Source: Aquirufa nivalisilvae
GTDB taxonomy: Bacteria > Bacteroidota > Bacteroidia > Cytophagales > Spirosomataceae
Length of the DNA stretch: 64,000 bases
Direction: 5' to 3'
Assembly: GCF_004307455.1 (NCBI RefSeq)
Contig: NZ_SEWX01000005.1
Location: forward strand, 434,001-498,000
Positions within the stretch are counted from its first letter, which is position 1; each line of letters opens with the position of its first letter. Positions 44,399 through 52,800 of the stretch are shown piece after piece. The notes beneath the pieces are model-generated. The model ran no database searches. It saw nothing but the letters and a program-made list of their open reading frames with translations, and had not been told where the DNA came from. The translations under genes were made by a program, and so were the position numbers.

Positions 44399-44416
44399 TA
44401 AATTTGTACAAATTTA
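44399..44416. promoter_or_regulatory. 18-base palindrome holding two opposed -7 boxes
   Basis: TAAATTTGTACAAATTTA is a perfect palindrome between two divergent genes. Each half is a complete TAnnTTTG box, one per strand, so the two genes may be transcribed from overlapping divergent promoters, or a dimeric regulator may bind here. TTG at 44373-44375 could be the rightward -33 element (23-base spacing). No good leftward -33 was found. Confidence 0.45.
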
Positions 44417-44420
44417 TACG

Positions 44421-45980
44421 ATGTTAGAACTAAAAGATTTTGTAGTCAGTCCAGAAATTGCTCATTCTCCTGAATTGCTTCGAGCATTTCTTATTTCTGA
44501 ATTAGGCACAAATCTATTAAATAGCTGCCAATATCGAATCGAGAAAAAATCAATCGATGCGAGAAGTCGACAAATAAAAGTCAATTTACGCATTGGCTTA
44601 TATGAAAAGAACCATGATTTTTCTTTACAACATCTATCTAAATTAAAGGCGATAAGCCCCGAAGCTAAGCAGGTTATCATTGTAGGAAGTGGTCCTGCTG
44701 GTTTATTTGCAGCTATTAGACTCATTCAACTGGGTATTAAACCCATCGTATTAGAAAGAGGCAAAGATGTTCGTGAAAGAAGGAGAGATTTGGCAGCCAT
44801 CAATCGGTTTAACATTGTTGACCCCGATAGTAACTATTGTTTTGGTGAAGGAGGTGCAGGGACTTACTCTGATGGGAAATTATATACCAGGAGTACCAAA
44901 AGAGGTGATATAAAATCTGTATTAGAAACATTTGTGGCACATGGAGCAGACCAAAATATTTTATTTGAAGCACATCCACATATTGGAACCAATAAATTAC
45001 CTGCCATCATTGCCTCCATTCGAGATGCGATCATTGAAGCAGGAGGGGAAGTGCATTTCCAGCAACGAGTATCAGATTTTATCATCCGAAACAAGCAGAT
45101 CAAAGGAGTTGTTACTGCTCAAAATCAAGAATTTAAAGCAGATAAATTACTTTTAGCTACTGGACATTCTGCCCGTGATATTTTTGAATTACTAAGACAA
45201 AAAAATATTCTGATAGAATCTAAAGGTTTTGCCATTGGTGTTCGAATTGAGCATCGACAATCACTCATTGATGCATGTCAATATAAAAATAAACAAAGGC
45301 CAGATTATTTACCTCCAGCAAGTTTTAGTTTAGTTAGCCAAACTAAGTTTAAAGGTTTGCAAAGAGGCGTTTTTTCATTTTGTATGTGTCCTGGTGGTTT
45401 CATTGTACCATCTGCTACTAGTCAAAACCAAGTAGTTGTAAATGGTATGTCACCTTCCAGACGAGACTCACAATATGCCAATTCTGGGATTGTAGTCAGT
45501 TTATTAGACCATGATTTGGCTGAATTCAAATCAGAGGGTGCCTTGGCAGGTATGTATTTGCAGGAATCATTAGAACAAAAAGCACATCGATTATCGGGTG
45601 AAACACAAAAAGCCATTTCACAATTAACGCAAGATTTCATTCATAGAAAAACGAGTAGATCGAGTCATGAATCATCCTATGTCCCCGGATTAATTCCAGG
45701 AGAAATGCGAGACTTTTTACCTGATTTCATTGCAGAACCTTTGGCTTTGGGCTTAAGTGATTTTAATAAAAAGATACCTAATTTTTCCAGTAATATAGGT
45801 CAAATCATAGGTTTAGAAAGTCGGACTTCATCGCCAGTCAAAATTCCAAGAGATCAAGAAAGTTTGGAACATCCGCAAATTAAAGGATTATATCCTTGCG
45901 GGGAAGGAGCAGGCTATGCAGGTGGAATTATGTCAGCGGCATTGGATGGAATTCGTTGTGCTGAAGCAATCGCAAAATAA
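44421..45980 (+). CDS. FAD-dependent dehydrogenase (COG2509-like)
   Basis: A 519-residue flavoprotein. An N-terminal domain of about 85 residues (with SIDARSRQIKVNLRIGLYE) precedes the FAD motif VIIVGSGPAGLFAAIRL and VLERGKDVRERRRDLAAIN. Then come FGEGGAGTYSDGKLYTRS, LLATGHSARDIFELL and the C-terminal FAD motif LYPCGEGAGYAGGIMSAALDG. These match the large uncharacterised dehydrogenase family of the BaiN/HI0933-related type. I start at ATG 44421: the frame extends 16 codons upstream across the palindrome, but that part is not conserved-looking. The Nudix gene follows after 8 bases. Confidence 0.92.
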   Translation: MLELKDFVVSPEIAHSPELLRAFLISELGTNLLNSCQYRIEKKSIDARSRQIKVNLRIGLYEKNHDFSLQHLSKLKAISPEAKQVIIVGSGPAGLFAAIRLIQLGIKPIVLERGKDVRERRRDLAAINRFNIVDPDSNYCFGEGGAGTYSDGKLYTRSTKRGDIKSVLETFVAHGADQNILFEAHPHIGTNKLPAIIASIRDAIIEAGGEVHFQQRVSDFIIRNKQIKGVVTAQNQEFKADKLLLATGHSARDIFELLRQKNILIESKGFAIGVRIEHRQSLIDACQYKNKQRPDYLPPASFSLVSQTKFKGLQRGVFSFCMCPGGFIVPSATSQNQVVVNGMSPSRRDSQYANSGIVVSLLDHDLAEFKSEGALAGMYLQESLEQKAHRLSGETQKAISQLTQDFIHRKTSRSSHESSYVPGLIPGEMRDFLPDFIAEPLALGLSDFNKKIPNFSSNIGQIIGLESRTSSPVKIPRDQESLEHPQIKGLYPCGEGAGYAGGIMSAALDGIRCAEAIAK

Positions 45981-45988
45981 ATCATGTC

Positions 45989-46564
45989 ATGAAAGAAATG
46001 TTTGAGCCTATTTTCAATCTTCATCAAAGTTTCATGCAAATGGATTCGGTGAAAGAAAATGCTCGTCAAGCTGCAGTTGTGGCTATTATACACAAAAATG
46101 ACATCCAAAATACCATTTTGCTGATCAAGCGAAATGAATATGAAGGTGCCCATTCTGGGCAAATGGCTTTTCCTGGAGGTAAACAAGAATTATCAGATAA
46201 CGATTTGAAGGTGACGGCCATTAGAGAAGTAAAAGAAGAAATCGGAATTGATGTTCCTTATGATGCCTTAAAGGCCATGGAACCTGTTTGGGTGATGGTC
46301 TCCAATTACTGGGTTCAACCATATTTTGTAGTCTTAGAAGAAAAGCAAAATTACGTTTTAGATAAACGAGAAATAAATCGTATTTTTGAAATACCTGTGT
46401 CACATTTCCAAGATAGCTCGCAATTAAAAGCGCATCAATTAACAATTCAAAATGAGACCTATTGGGCTCCACAATTTGAATTTGAAGGTGAAGTTATTTG
46501 GGGTGCCACAGCCTTGTTTTTATACCAATTATTCCACCTAAAAATAGGGGAGTTAACACTATAG
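45989..46564 (+). CDS. Nudix hydrolase, CoA pyrophosphatase-like (NudL)
   Basis: A 191-residue Nudix protein. The Nudix box is GGKQELSDNDLKVTAIREVK with EEIGI directly following (REVKEEIG core with catalytic glutamates). The preceding MAFPGG and 'sD.dl..tA' spacing are those of the CoA-pyrophosphatase subgroup. It likely cleaves CoA or a related nucleotide diphosphate. Downstream residues VWVMVSNYWVQPYFVVLEEK also fit NudL. It lies in a short-gap run between the FAD dehydrogenase and parC. Confidence 0.93.
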   Translation: MKEMFEPIFNLHQSFMQMDSVKENARQAAVVAIIHKNDIQNTILLIKRNEYEGAHSGQMAFPGGKQELSDNDLKVTAIREVKEEIGIDVPYDALKAMEPVWVMVSNYWVQPYFVVLEEKQNYVLDKREINRIFEIPVSHFQDSSQLKAHQLTIQNETYWAPQFEFEGEVIWGATALFLYQLFHLKIGELTL

Positions 46565-46573
46565 TTCGATTAT

Positions 46574-49291
46574 ATGGATGAATCATTGGATGGCAGCTTG
46601 CAAAATCAAATTGCCGTGGCAGGAATGTACGAGAATTGGTTTTTAGAATATGCCTCTTACGTAATTCTTGAACGCGCTGTTCCAGCCGTAGCAGATGGAT
46701 TAAAACCTGTACAAAGGAGGATTCTTCATGCTTTGAGGGAGATGGATGATGGTCGCTTTAACAAAGTAGCTAACGTCGTGGGTCAAACCATGCAATATCA
46801 CCCGCATGGGGATGCTTCCATCACAGATGCCATGGTTAATCTAGGGCAAAAAGAATTGCTATTTGATTGCCAAGGTAACTGGGGCGACATGCGCACTGGA
46901 GATAGTGCAGCTGCAGCTCGTTATATCGAAGTAAGACTATCTAAGTTTGCCAACGATGTTGTTTTCAACAACCAAACCACTAAATGGCAATTATCTTATG
47001 ATGGACGTAAAAAAGAACCCATCACATTGCCCATTAAATTCCCTTTATTATTAGCTCAAGGGGTAGAAGGTATTGCTGTCGGTTTGGCTACCAAAATCAT
47101 GCCGCATAATTTCTGTGAGATTCTTCAAGCATCCATTGATTTATTGAATAACAAAAAAGTGGAATTATTGCCCGATTTCTTGACAGGAGGAATGCTGGAT
47201 GCCTCTAATTACAACGATGGCTTACGTGGAGGGAAAATCAGAATTCGTGCTAAGATTGAAGAAATAGATAAAAAAACACTGGTTATCAAGGATATTCCTT
47301 ATTCTACTACTACTACATCTTTGATTGATTCAATCATTAAAGCAAACGATACAGGTAAGATTAAGATTAAAAAAGTCATCGATAATACAGCTAAAGATGT
47401 TGAAATTCAAATTCAATTAGCTCCAGGAATATCTCCTGATGTGACTATAGACGCATTATATGCATTTACCGATTGTGAAATTTCAATTTCTCCGAATGCT
47501 TGTGTCATCATTGATGAAAAACCACATTTTGTCGGCATATCTGAAATTCTAAAAGTAAGCACCAATCAAACTGTTGATTTGCTGAAACAAGAATTGGAAA
47601 TTAGAAAGGCCGAACTCATGGAACGTATTCTATTCAGTTCCTTGGAGAAAATTTTCATTGAAAATAGAATTTACCGAGATATTGAGGAATGTGAGACCTT
47701 TGAGTCGGTGATTGAAATGGTAGATAAAGGTTTAGAGCCTTACAAAAAGGATTTCTATCGTGAAATCGTAGAAGAAGACATTTTACGCTTATTAGAAATC
47801 CGTATCAAACGTATCTCCAAATTCGATGCTTTCAAGGCTGATGAAGCCATGAAACGTTTGGAAGAAGAATTAGCTGAAGTAGAACACAATTTGGCTAATT
47901 TGATTACCTATGCCATCAATTACTTTAAAAATCTATTAAGTAAGTACGGAAAGGGAAGAGAGCGGAAAACTGAAATTCAAAACTTTAATACCATTTCTGC
48001 GACGGTTGTAGCTGCCGCCAACCAAAAACTATACGTCAATAGAGCCGATGGATTTATTGGCTATGGGTTGAAGAAAGACGAATACATCATGGATTGTTCG
48101 GATATCGACGATATCATTGTATTCCGTCAGAATGGAACTTGTGTTGTTACCAAGGTTCAAGAGAAGGTTTTTGTCGGAAAAGACATTTTGTATTGCTCAG
48201 TTTTCAAGAAAAACGATGATAGAAAGGTCTATAATTTGGTCTATTTTGACGGAAAAAATGGAATTTCTTATGTCAAACGATTTAAAGTTACTTCGGTCAC
48301 AAGAGATCGAGAATATAAACTGGTAAGTGATAATTCGAAATCCAAGATTACCTATTTTTCTGCCAATGAAAATGGAGAAGCCGAAATTATTCAAATCAAT
48401 TTAACAGCCAATTGTACAGCCAAAATCAAGCAATTTGATTATGATTTTGCCAAATTAGCAATTAAAGGCCGTGAATCTTTAGGTAACGTATTGACCAAAT
48501 ATCCCGTTAGAAAAATTGTTCAAAAATCGGCTGGAGTTTCTACTTTAGGGGGTGTGGATATTTGGTATGATGCTACTGTTGGAAGATTAAATCGTGATGA
48601 ACATGGTCAATTTATTGGCAATTTTGAGCCTAAAGACAGTATTTTAGTATTGTATAAATCGGGTAATTATGAATTAACCAATTTCGAATTAACCAATCGA
48701 TATACAGCTGATGATATTTTGTATTTGAAAAAATATGAAGCCAATAGCATTATTTCAGCTGCTTATTTAGATGGAGGTAGTAAAAATCATTTTATCAAAA
48801 GATTTAAATTAGAAACGACAACCATCGATAAAAAATTCTTGTTTATTTCGGACCACAAAGCTTCCAGATTAATTGCTGCAACAGATAATTATGCGCCTAA
48901 TGTGCAGATTAAGCACAAACCAGATGGAAAAACCAATCAAGTAGAATTATTGCCGATTTCTGAATTAGGAGATGTACGCGGCTGGAAAGCCATTGGTAAT
49001 AAGCTAAACTATCCCAAATTAACTGATTTACAATTTGTAGATACCGATGAAAAAGCGCCTATCCAATTAGAAGATGAAAATCCTGTGGTAGATGGTGATG
49101 ATGAACCAGAATTCATCATTAAAAATCTAGAAGGTAATTTTGAAGCCGATGATTTGGATCAAGAGGAAAGTTCAATTGAATCAGAATCAGAGAATGCTTC
49201 AAATGATGTGGATGATATTCCTTTTGAAATTAAGAATTTACCATCTGAGAATAAAGATTCTGGAACTGGGGAACAATTAGGCCTATTTTAA
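46574..49291 (+). CDS. parC: DNA topoisomerase IV, subunit A
   Basis: The DNA-breaking subunit of topoisomerase IV, which unlinks daughter chromosomes. The N-terminal winged-helix part has YVILERAVPAVADGLKPVQR, TMQYHPHGDASITDAMV and the catalytic tyrosine Tyr117 in SAAAARYIEVRL. The breakage-reunion and coiled-coil region runs to about 450, followed by a C-terminal beta-pinwheel (about 480-810). The last 90 residues are acidic and low in complexity (DDEPEFIIKNLEGNFEADDL and similar). At 905 residues it has the long Bacteroidota form. Its partner parE is at 24653. The MFS gene follows after 2 bases. Confidence 0.93.
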   Translation: MDESLDGSLQNQIAVAGMYENWFLEYASYVILERAVPAVADGLKPVQRRILHALREMDDGRFNKVANVVGQTMQYHPHGDASITDAMVNLGQKELLFDCQGNWGDMRTGDSAAAARYIEVRLSKFANDVVFNNQTTKWQLSYDGRKKEPITLPIKFPLLLAQGVEGIAVGLATKIMPHNFCEILQASIDLLNNKKVELLPDFLTGGMLDASNYNDGLRGGKIRIRAKIEEIDKKTLVIKDIPYSTTTTSLIDSIIKANDTGKIKIKKVIDNTAKDVEIQIQLAPGISPDVTIDALYAFTDCEISISPNACVIIDEKPHFVGISEILKVSTNQTVDLLKQELEIRKAELMERILFSSLEKIFIENRIYRDIEECETFESVIEMVDKGLEPYKKDFYREIVEEDILRLLEIRIKRISKFDAFKADEAMKRLEEELAEVEHNLANLITYAINYFKNLLSKYGKGRERKTEIQNFNTISATVVAAANQKLYVNRADGFIGYGLKKDEYIMDCSDIDDIIVFRQNGTCVVTKVQEKVFVGKDILYCSVFKKNDDRKVYNLVYFDGKNGISYVKRFKVTSVTRDREYKLVSDNSKSKITYFSANENGEAEIIQINLTANCTAKIKQFDYDFAKLAIKGRESLGNVLTKYPVRKIVQKSAGVSTLGGVDIWYDATVGRLNRDEHGQFIGNFEPKDSILVLYKSGNYELTNFELTNRYTADDILYLKKYEANSIISAAYLDGGSKNHFIKRFKLETTTIDKKFLFISDHKASRLIAATDNYAPNVQIKHKPDGKTNQVELLPISELGDVRGWKAIGNKLNYPKLTDLQFVDTDEKAPIQLEDENPVVDGDDEPEFIIKNLEGNFEADDLDQEESSIESESENASNDVDDIPFEIKNLPSENKDSGTGEQLGLF

Positions 49292-49293
49292 CT

Positions 49294-50607
49294 ATGGAAC
49301 AAACACTGAACAATAAAAAAACCATGAATGCCTGGGCCTTTTATGATTGGGCTAATTCTGTACATTCATTAACTATTGTTTCAGCGATATTTCCCATTTA
49401 TTTTCCTGTAGCAGCTATTGTTATGGGAAGCAAGCATCCAGAGTTAATTGAAATTGCGGGTTTTTCTTTACAAAACACAGTTGTATATTCTTACATCATT
49501 TCATTTGCCTACTTAGTTCTTGCCATATTTATGCCCTTTTTGTCAGGTATTGCTGATTACACTGGGAGTAAAAAAAGCTTTATGCGCTTCTTTTGTTATT
49601 TAGGTGCTTTTAGCTGTATGATATTGTATTTATTCACAAAGGGTCAATACATCATAGGATCATTAGGTTTTCTTTTTTCAATCATAGGATGGGGGGGAAG
49701 TTTAGTTTTCTATAATTCTTTTTTACCCGAAATTGCTAGCCCGGATCGCTATGACCAGTTAAGTGCCAAAGGCTTTTCATTAGGTTATATTGGTAGTGTT
49801 ATCCTATTGTTACAAAATTTAAGCATGATTTTAATGCCTGATTTATATGGTGGAATATCCGTAGAAATGGCATCTCGAATATCATTTTTAACCGTGGGTG
49901 TTTGGTGGTTCATTTTCGCACAAATACCCTTTTATTACCTACCCAAATCTGTTCAAAAGGAAAAAGACCATCCAAGGTGGTGGTTAGGTGGATTCAAAGA
50001 ATTAAAAAAAGTATTCCATGAAATCACTCACATTCCTTCCATAAAAAACTTTCTGCTAGGCTTCTTTCTGTATAATATGGGTTCGCAGACAGTTATGCTT
50101 TTGGGAGCACTTTTTGGAAGCCAAGAGTTGCATTTACCTTCTGAATCGCTGATTATCACTATATTATTGATCCAATTAGTAGCAATTCCTGGTGCATATG
50201 TTTGTGCTCATTTGTCAAAGAAAATAGGCAATGTCAATGCCATTCGTGTCATTATTGTATTTTGGATTTTAGTTTGCTGTTCAGCCTATTTTGTTCATGA
50301 AACATTTCATTTCTATTTATTAGCCACAGCCATTGGCTTTGTCATGGGTGGAATCCAATCGAACTCCAGAGCTACATATGCTAAGTTATGTCCTGAAAAC
50401 GAACATGATACGGCTTCTTACTTCAGCTTTTTTGATGTATGCGATCGTGCTTCTACCGTAGTCGGCACATTTATTTTTGGCCTATTAATTCAATTAACTG
50501 GAAATATGCGTTTAGGAATTTTAGTTCTAGCATTCGTATTCTTACTTAGCTTAATTTATATGGCTAGATTGAACAAAATAAATCCAGCAGTTCTTAGATC
50601 GGAATAA
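49294..50607 (+). CDS. MFS transporter, UMF1/Atg22-like family
   Basis: A 437-residue transporter with twelve predicted membrane segments. The opening NAWAFYDWANSVHSLTIVSA is the UMF1/Atg22-type signature ('WalYDwANSa'), followed by LSGIADYTGSKKSFMRFFCY after membrane segment two or three and GGIQSNSRATYAKLCPENEH near the eighth segment. In yeast, Atg22 exports amino acids from the vacuole; bacterial substrates are unknown. It begins 2 bases after parC and overlaps the convergent oxyR by 14 bases. Confidence 0.9.
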   Translation: MEQTLNNKKTMNAWAFYDWANSVHSLTIVSAIFPIYFPVAAIVMGSKHPELIEIAGFSLQNTVVYSYIISFAYLVLAIFMPFLSGIADYTGSKKSFMRFFCYLGAFSCMILYLFTKGQYIIGSLGFLFSIIGWGGSLVFYNSFLPEIASPDRYDQLSAKGFSLGYIGSVILLLQNLSMILMPDLYGGISVEMASRISFLTVGVWWFIFAQIPFYYLPKSVQKEKDHPRWWLGGFKELKKVFHEITHIPSIKNFLLGFFLYNMGSQTVMLLGALFGSQELHLPSESLIITILLIQLVAIPGAYVCAHLSKKIGNVNAIRVIIVFWILVCCSAYFVHETFHFYLLATAIGFVMGGIQSNSRATYAKLCPENEHDTASYFSFFDVCDRASTVVGTFIFGLLIQLTGNMRLGILVLAFVFLLSLIYMARLNKINPAVLRSE

Positions 50608-51514
50608 TATTTCGTTCATTTAATTCACGCCAAGATTCAGGAACCACAGATAAAATTTCATTGTGCAAAGCTTGAATGATACCTTTTCTCGCATAGCTAG
50701 GAGAATACACCAAAGAAACTTCACGTACAGGTTTGGGAAAAGGTAAAGGGAATACATGATCCTGTTTATTCGAATCTAAAAAATCATACAACATTTCAGG
50801 GATAATGGTCTGACCTCCAGCATCTTCAGCGATACGGACGATGGTTTCTAGACTTCCTGTTTGATAGGTAATTCTTGGACTTAAGGTTTGTCCAGATTTT
50901 AAATTACAGATGGAATTAATTTGACTACTTAAACAATGGCCTTCTTCCAAAAGCCATAAGTTCTCTGGCTCCACCGACTTACAAATTTTACCAGAATTTA
51001 AGCGTAGGTTGGAATATAGATACAGTTCCTCATAATATAAATGCTTTTCAATGAGCTGATCACCAAGAGGCGTTACTAAAATTCCGATATCCAATTTCCC
51101 CTCTTTTATTTCTTTAACAATATTGGAAGTTGTCGTTTCTGAAATATTAATATGGAGATCAGGAAATTTTTGTTGGAAGCCTGATAAGAATCGCGGCATC
51201 AAATAGGGAGCGATTGTGGGTATCACACCAATACTGACATTACCTGAAACTTGATTGCTCCAACCTTTGGAAAGATCTTTTAGTGTAGCTGTTTCTTTCA
51301 GGATAACTCTTGCTTGTCGGATGATTTCTTGACCTTGTATTGTTGCTTTTAAAGGTTTATCCTTTCTGTTAAATATGACAATATTTAATTCAGATTCTAA
51401 TTTTTGAATCTGCATGCTAAGGCTGGGTTGTGTAACGCAACAAAAATCTGCCGCTTTTGAAAAACTTTTTAAGTCATCTAAGGCCACAATATATTCTAAC
51501 TGAGTGATAGTCAT
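50594..51514 (-). CDS. oxyR: LysR-family peroxide sensor
   Basis: A 306-residue LysR regulator. The winged helix is MTITQLEYIVALDDLKSFSK and AADFCCVTQPSLSMQIQKLE. The regulatory domain carries EEGHCLSSQINSIC, placing Cys194 and Cys203 nine residues apart, exactly the spacing of the redox pair Cys199/Cys208 in E. coli OxyR. It is therefore predicted to sense hydrogen peroxide through a disulfide. I start at ATG 51514: the open frame upstream adds eight residues encoded by the operator itself. It is divergent from ahpC. A TATATTTG box on its strand (51543-51536) overlaps the operator, which suggests autoregulation. Confidence 0.93.
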   Translation of the reverse strand: MTITQLEYIVALDDLKSFSKAADFCCVTQPSLSMQIQKLESELNIVIFNRKDKPLKATIQGQEIIRQARVILKETATLKDLSKGWSNQVSGNVSIGVIPTIAPYLMPRFLSGFQQKFPDLHINISETTTSNIVKEIKEGKLDIGILVTPLGDQLIEKHLYYEELYLYSNLRLNSGKICKSVEPENLWLLEEGHCLSSQINSICNLKSGQTLSPRITYQTGSLETIVRIAEDAGGQTIIPEMLYDFLDSNKQDHVFPLPFPKPVREVSLVYSPSYARKGIIQALHNEILSVVPESWRELNERNIIPI

Positions 51515-51517
51515 ATC

Positions 51518-51544
51518 GTATAGTTTAAAACTATACAAATATAG
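51518..51544 (+). promoter_or_regulatory. OxyR operator between oxyR and ahpC
   Basis: The perfect 19-base palindrome GTATAGTTTAAAACTATAC (51518-51536) contains ATAG (51520-51523), seven bases, then CTAT (51531-51534). A third quarter-site, ATAG, follows at 51541-51544 after six bases. The E. coli OxyR consensus is ATAG-N7-CTAT-N7-ATAG-N7-CTAT, so three of four quarter-sites are recognisable with one spacing shortened by a base. It lies 4 bases from the oxyR start and just upstream of the ahpC -33 element. Confidence 0.75.
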
Positions 51545-51554
51545 TAAATATAGA

Positions 51555-51586
51555 TTTGCTTGATAGAATTAACTTATCGAAATTTG
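51555..51586 (+). promoter_or_regulatory. ahpC promoter
   Basis: TTTG (51555-51558) and GAAATTTG (51579-51586) are separated by 20 bases, matching the -33 and -7 elements except for the first two bases of the latter. The OxyR site ends 10 bases upstream, a suitable place for an activator to contact RNA polymerase. The predicted leader is about 20-25 bases. Confidence 0.6.
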
Positions 51587-51615
51587 TATCACATTTAAAC
51601 GAAACAATTAATATT

Positions 51616-52164
51616 ATGTCTACACACATGTTAGGTTTGGGAAGTAAGTTTCCAGCATTTGAGAAAAAAGCAGTAGTGTCATTAGAAAAAGATAAGGAGT
51701 TTGCAACGATTACTGCAGAAGATCATAAAAAAGATGGTAAATGGATGGTGATGTTCTGGTGGCCAAAAGATTTTACTTTTGTTTGCCCAACTGAGATTGC
51801 TGAATTCAATCGTCGTTCGGGTGATTTTTCTGATCGTGATGCCGTTTTAATTGGTGCATCTACCGATTCTGAGTTCGTTCACGCAGCTTGGAGAAGAGAT
51901 CATGATGATTTACGTGGATTAAAATTCCCAATGTTAGCTGATACTTCTAAGAGCTTGGCTGAAGAATTAGGTATTTTGACAGAAGATGAAAAAGTAGCAT
52001 ACCGTGTGACTTACATCGTAGATCAAGATGGTATCATTCGTTGGGTATCTGCTAATGATTTATCAGTAGGACGTAATGTAGATGAGGTGTTACGTGTGTT
52101 AGATGCTTTACAAACAGATGAGCTTTGCCCATGTAACTGGAAAGCTGGAGAAGCAACTTTATAA
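51616..52164 (+). CDS. ahpC: Alkyl hydroperoxide reductase, peroxiredoxin (AhpC, AhpD-dependent type)
   Basis: A 182-residue 2-Cys peroxiredoxin that reduces hydrogen peroxide and organic peroxides. The peroxidatic cysteine is Cys57 in WWPKDFTFVCPTEIAEF. The C-terminus carries two cysteines, Cys171 and Cys173, in ELCPCNWKAG. This CPC ending is the hallmark of mycobacterial AhpC, which is recharged by AhpD rather than AhpF, and an ahpD gene follows. ATG 51616 is the start; the frame extends 20 codons further through promoter sequence. Transcription is probably activated by OxyR. Confidence 0.96.
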   Translation: MSTHMLGLGSKFPAFEKKAVVSLEKDKEFATITAEDHKKDGKWMVMFWWPKDFTFVCPTEIAEFNRRSGDFSDRDAVLIGASTDSEFVHAAWRRDHDDLRGLKFPMLADTSKSLAEELGILTEDEKVAYRVTYIVDQDGIIRWVSANDLSVGRNVDEVLRVLDALQTDELCPCNWKAGEATL

Positions 52165-52172
52165 TATCAACT

Positions 52173-52198
52173 AAAGCCCCATTCATTTGGGGCTTTTT
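52173..52198 (+). terminator. Intrinsic terminator between ahpC and ahpD
   Basis: AAAGCCCC (52173-52180) pairs with GGGGCTTT (52189-52196) around an 8-base loop and is followed by more T, a textbook intrinsic terminator. It stands 8 bases after the ahpC stop and 12 before the ahpD start. No separate ahpD promoter is apparent, so it most likely acts as a partial terminator that lowers ahpD expression relative to ahpC. Confidence 0.88.
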
Positions 52199-52210
52199 AA
52201 CAACAAGATC

Positions 52211-52783
52211 ATGAGTGAAACTAGAGATAATCTATTAGCCGAAATTAATTTACCTGCCACTAGCCAGTTCCCTTTATTGGACCAATTAGATGCTACGGAT
52301 AATCGTTATATCAAAGATTTAAAGATCAACGTTTCCAATGCACTAAAATATGCTACTTTAACAGAAAAAGAAGCCGTATTATTGGCCCTTGCCGTTTCAG
52401 TAAATCAGAAGCATGAAATTACTATTAATTCATTAACTGAATTGGCTAAATTAAAAGGAGCCACTGAAGCTGAAATCAACGAAATTCATGCGTTAACATC
52501 TTTATTGAATGCCAACAACGTATTTTATCGTTTCAAGCATTTTGTTGGCAAAGAATATTACAACACTGCACCAGCGGGAATCAGAATGTCGATCATGATG
52601 AATCCGGTATTGGGAAAAGAATTCTTTGAATTAGCGAGTTTAACTGTTTCAGCTATTAACGGTTGTGAAATGTGTGTTAAATCTCACGAACAATCCGTCA
52701 TTAATCACGGAGCTACAGAAGCTCGCATCATGGATGCTATCCGCTTAACCGCAATTTTCAAAAGCTTAATCGTATTATTGTAG
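52211..52783 (+). CDS. ahpD: AhpD-like alkylhydroperoxidase (carboxymuconolactone decarboxylase fold)
   Basis: A 190-residue all-helical protein with the redox CxxC and neighbouring histidine in INGCEMCVKSHEQSVINHGA: Cys152, Cys155 and His159, the arrangement of mycobacterial AhpD. It would reduce oxidised AhpC, in turn receiving electrons through a lipoyl/dihydrolipoamide dehydrogenase route not encoded here. ATG 52211 (MSETRDNLL) is preferred; the open frame upstream runs through the terminator. Pairing with a CPC-type AhpC strongly supports the role. Confidence 0.94.
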   Translation: MSETRDNLLAEINLPATSQFPLLDQLDATDNRYIKDLKINVSNALKYATLTEKEAVLLALAVSVNQKHEITINSLTELAKLKGATEAEINEIHALTSLLNANNVFYRFKHFVGKEYYNTAPAGIRMSIMMNPVLGKEFFELASLTVSAINGCEMCVKSHEQSVINHGATEARIMDAIRLTAIFKSLIVLL

Positions 52784-52800
52784 GGTAAAATTATTTACCC
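52783..52800. terminator. Hairpin over the two convergent stop codons
   Basis: GGGTAAA and TTTACCC form a 7-base stem with a 4-base loop. The stem starts at the last base of the ahpD stop and contains the stop codon of the convergent FAD oxidoreductase. It lacks a proper T run, so termination would be weak; it may instead protect both 3' ends. Confidence 0.35.
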
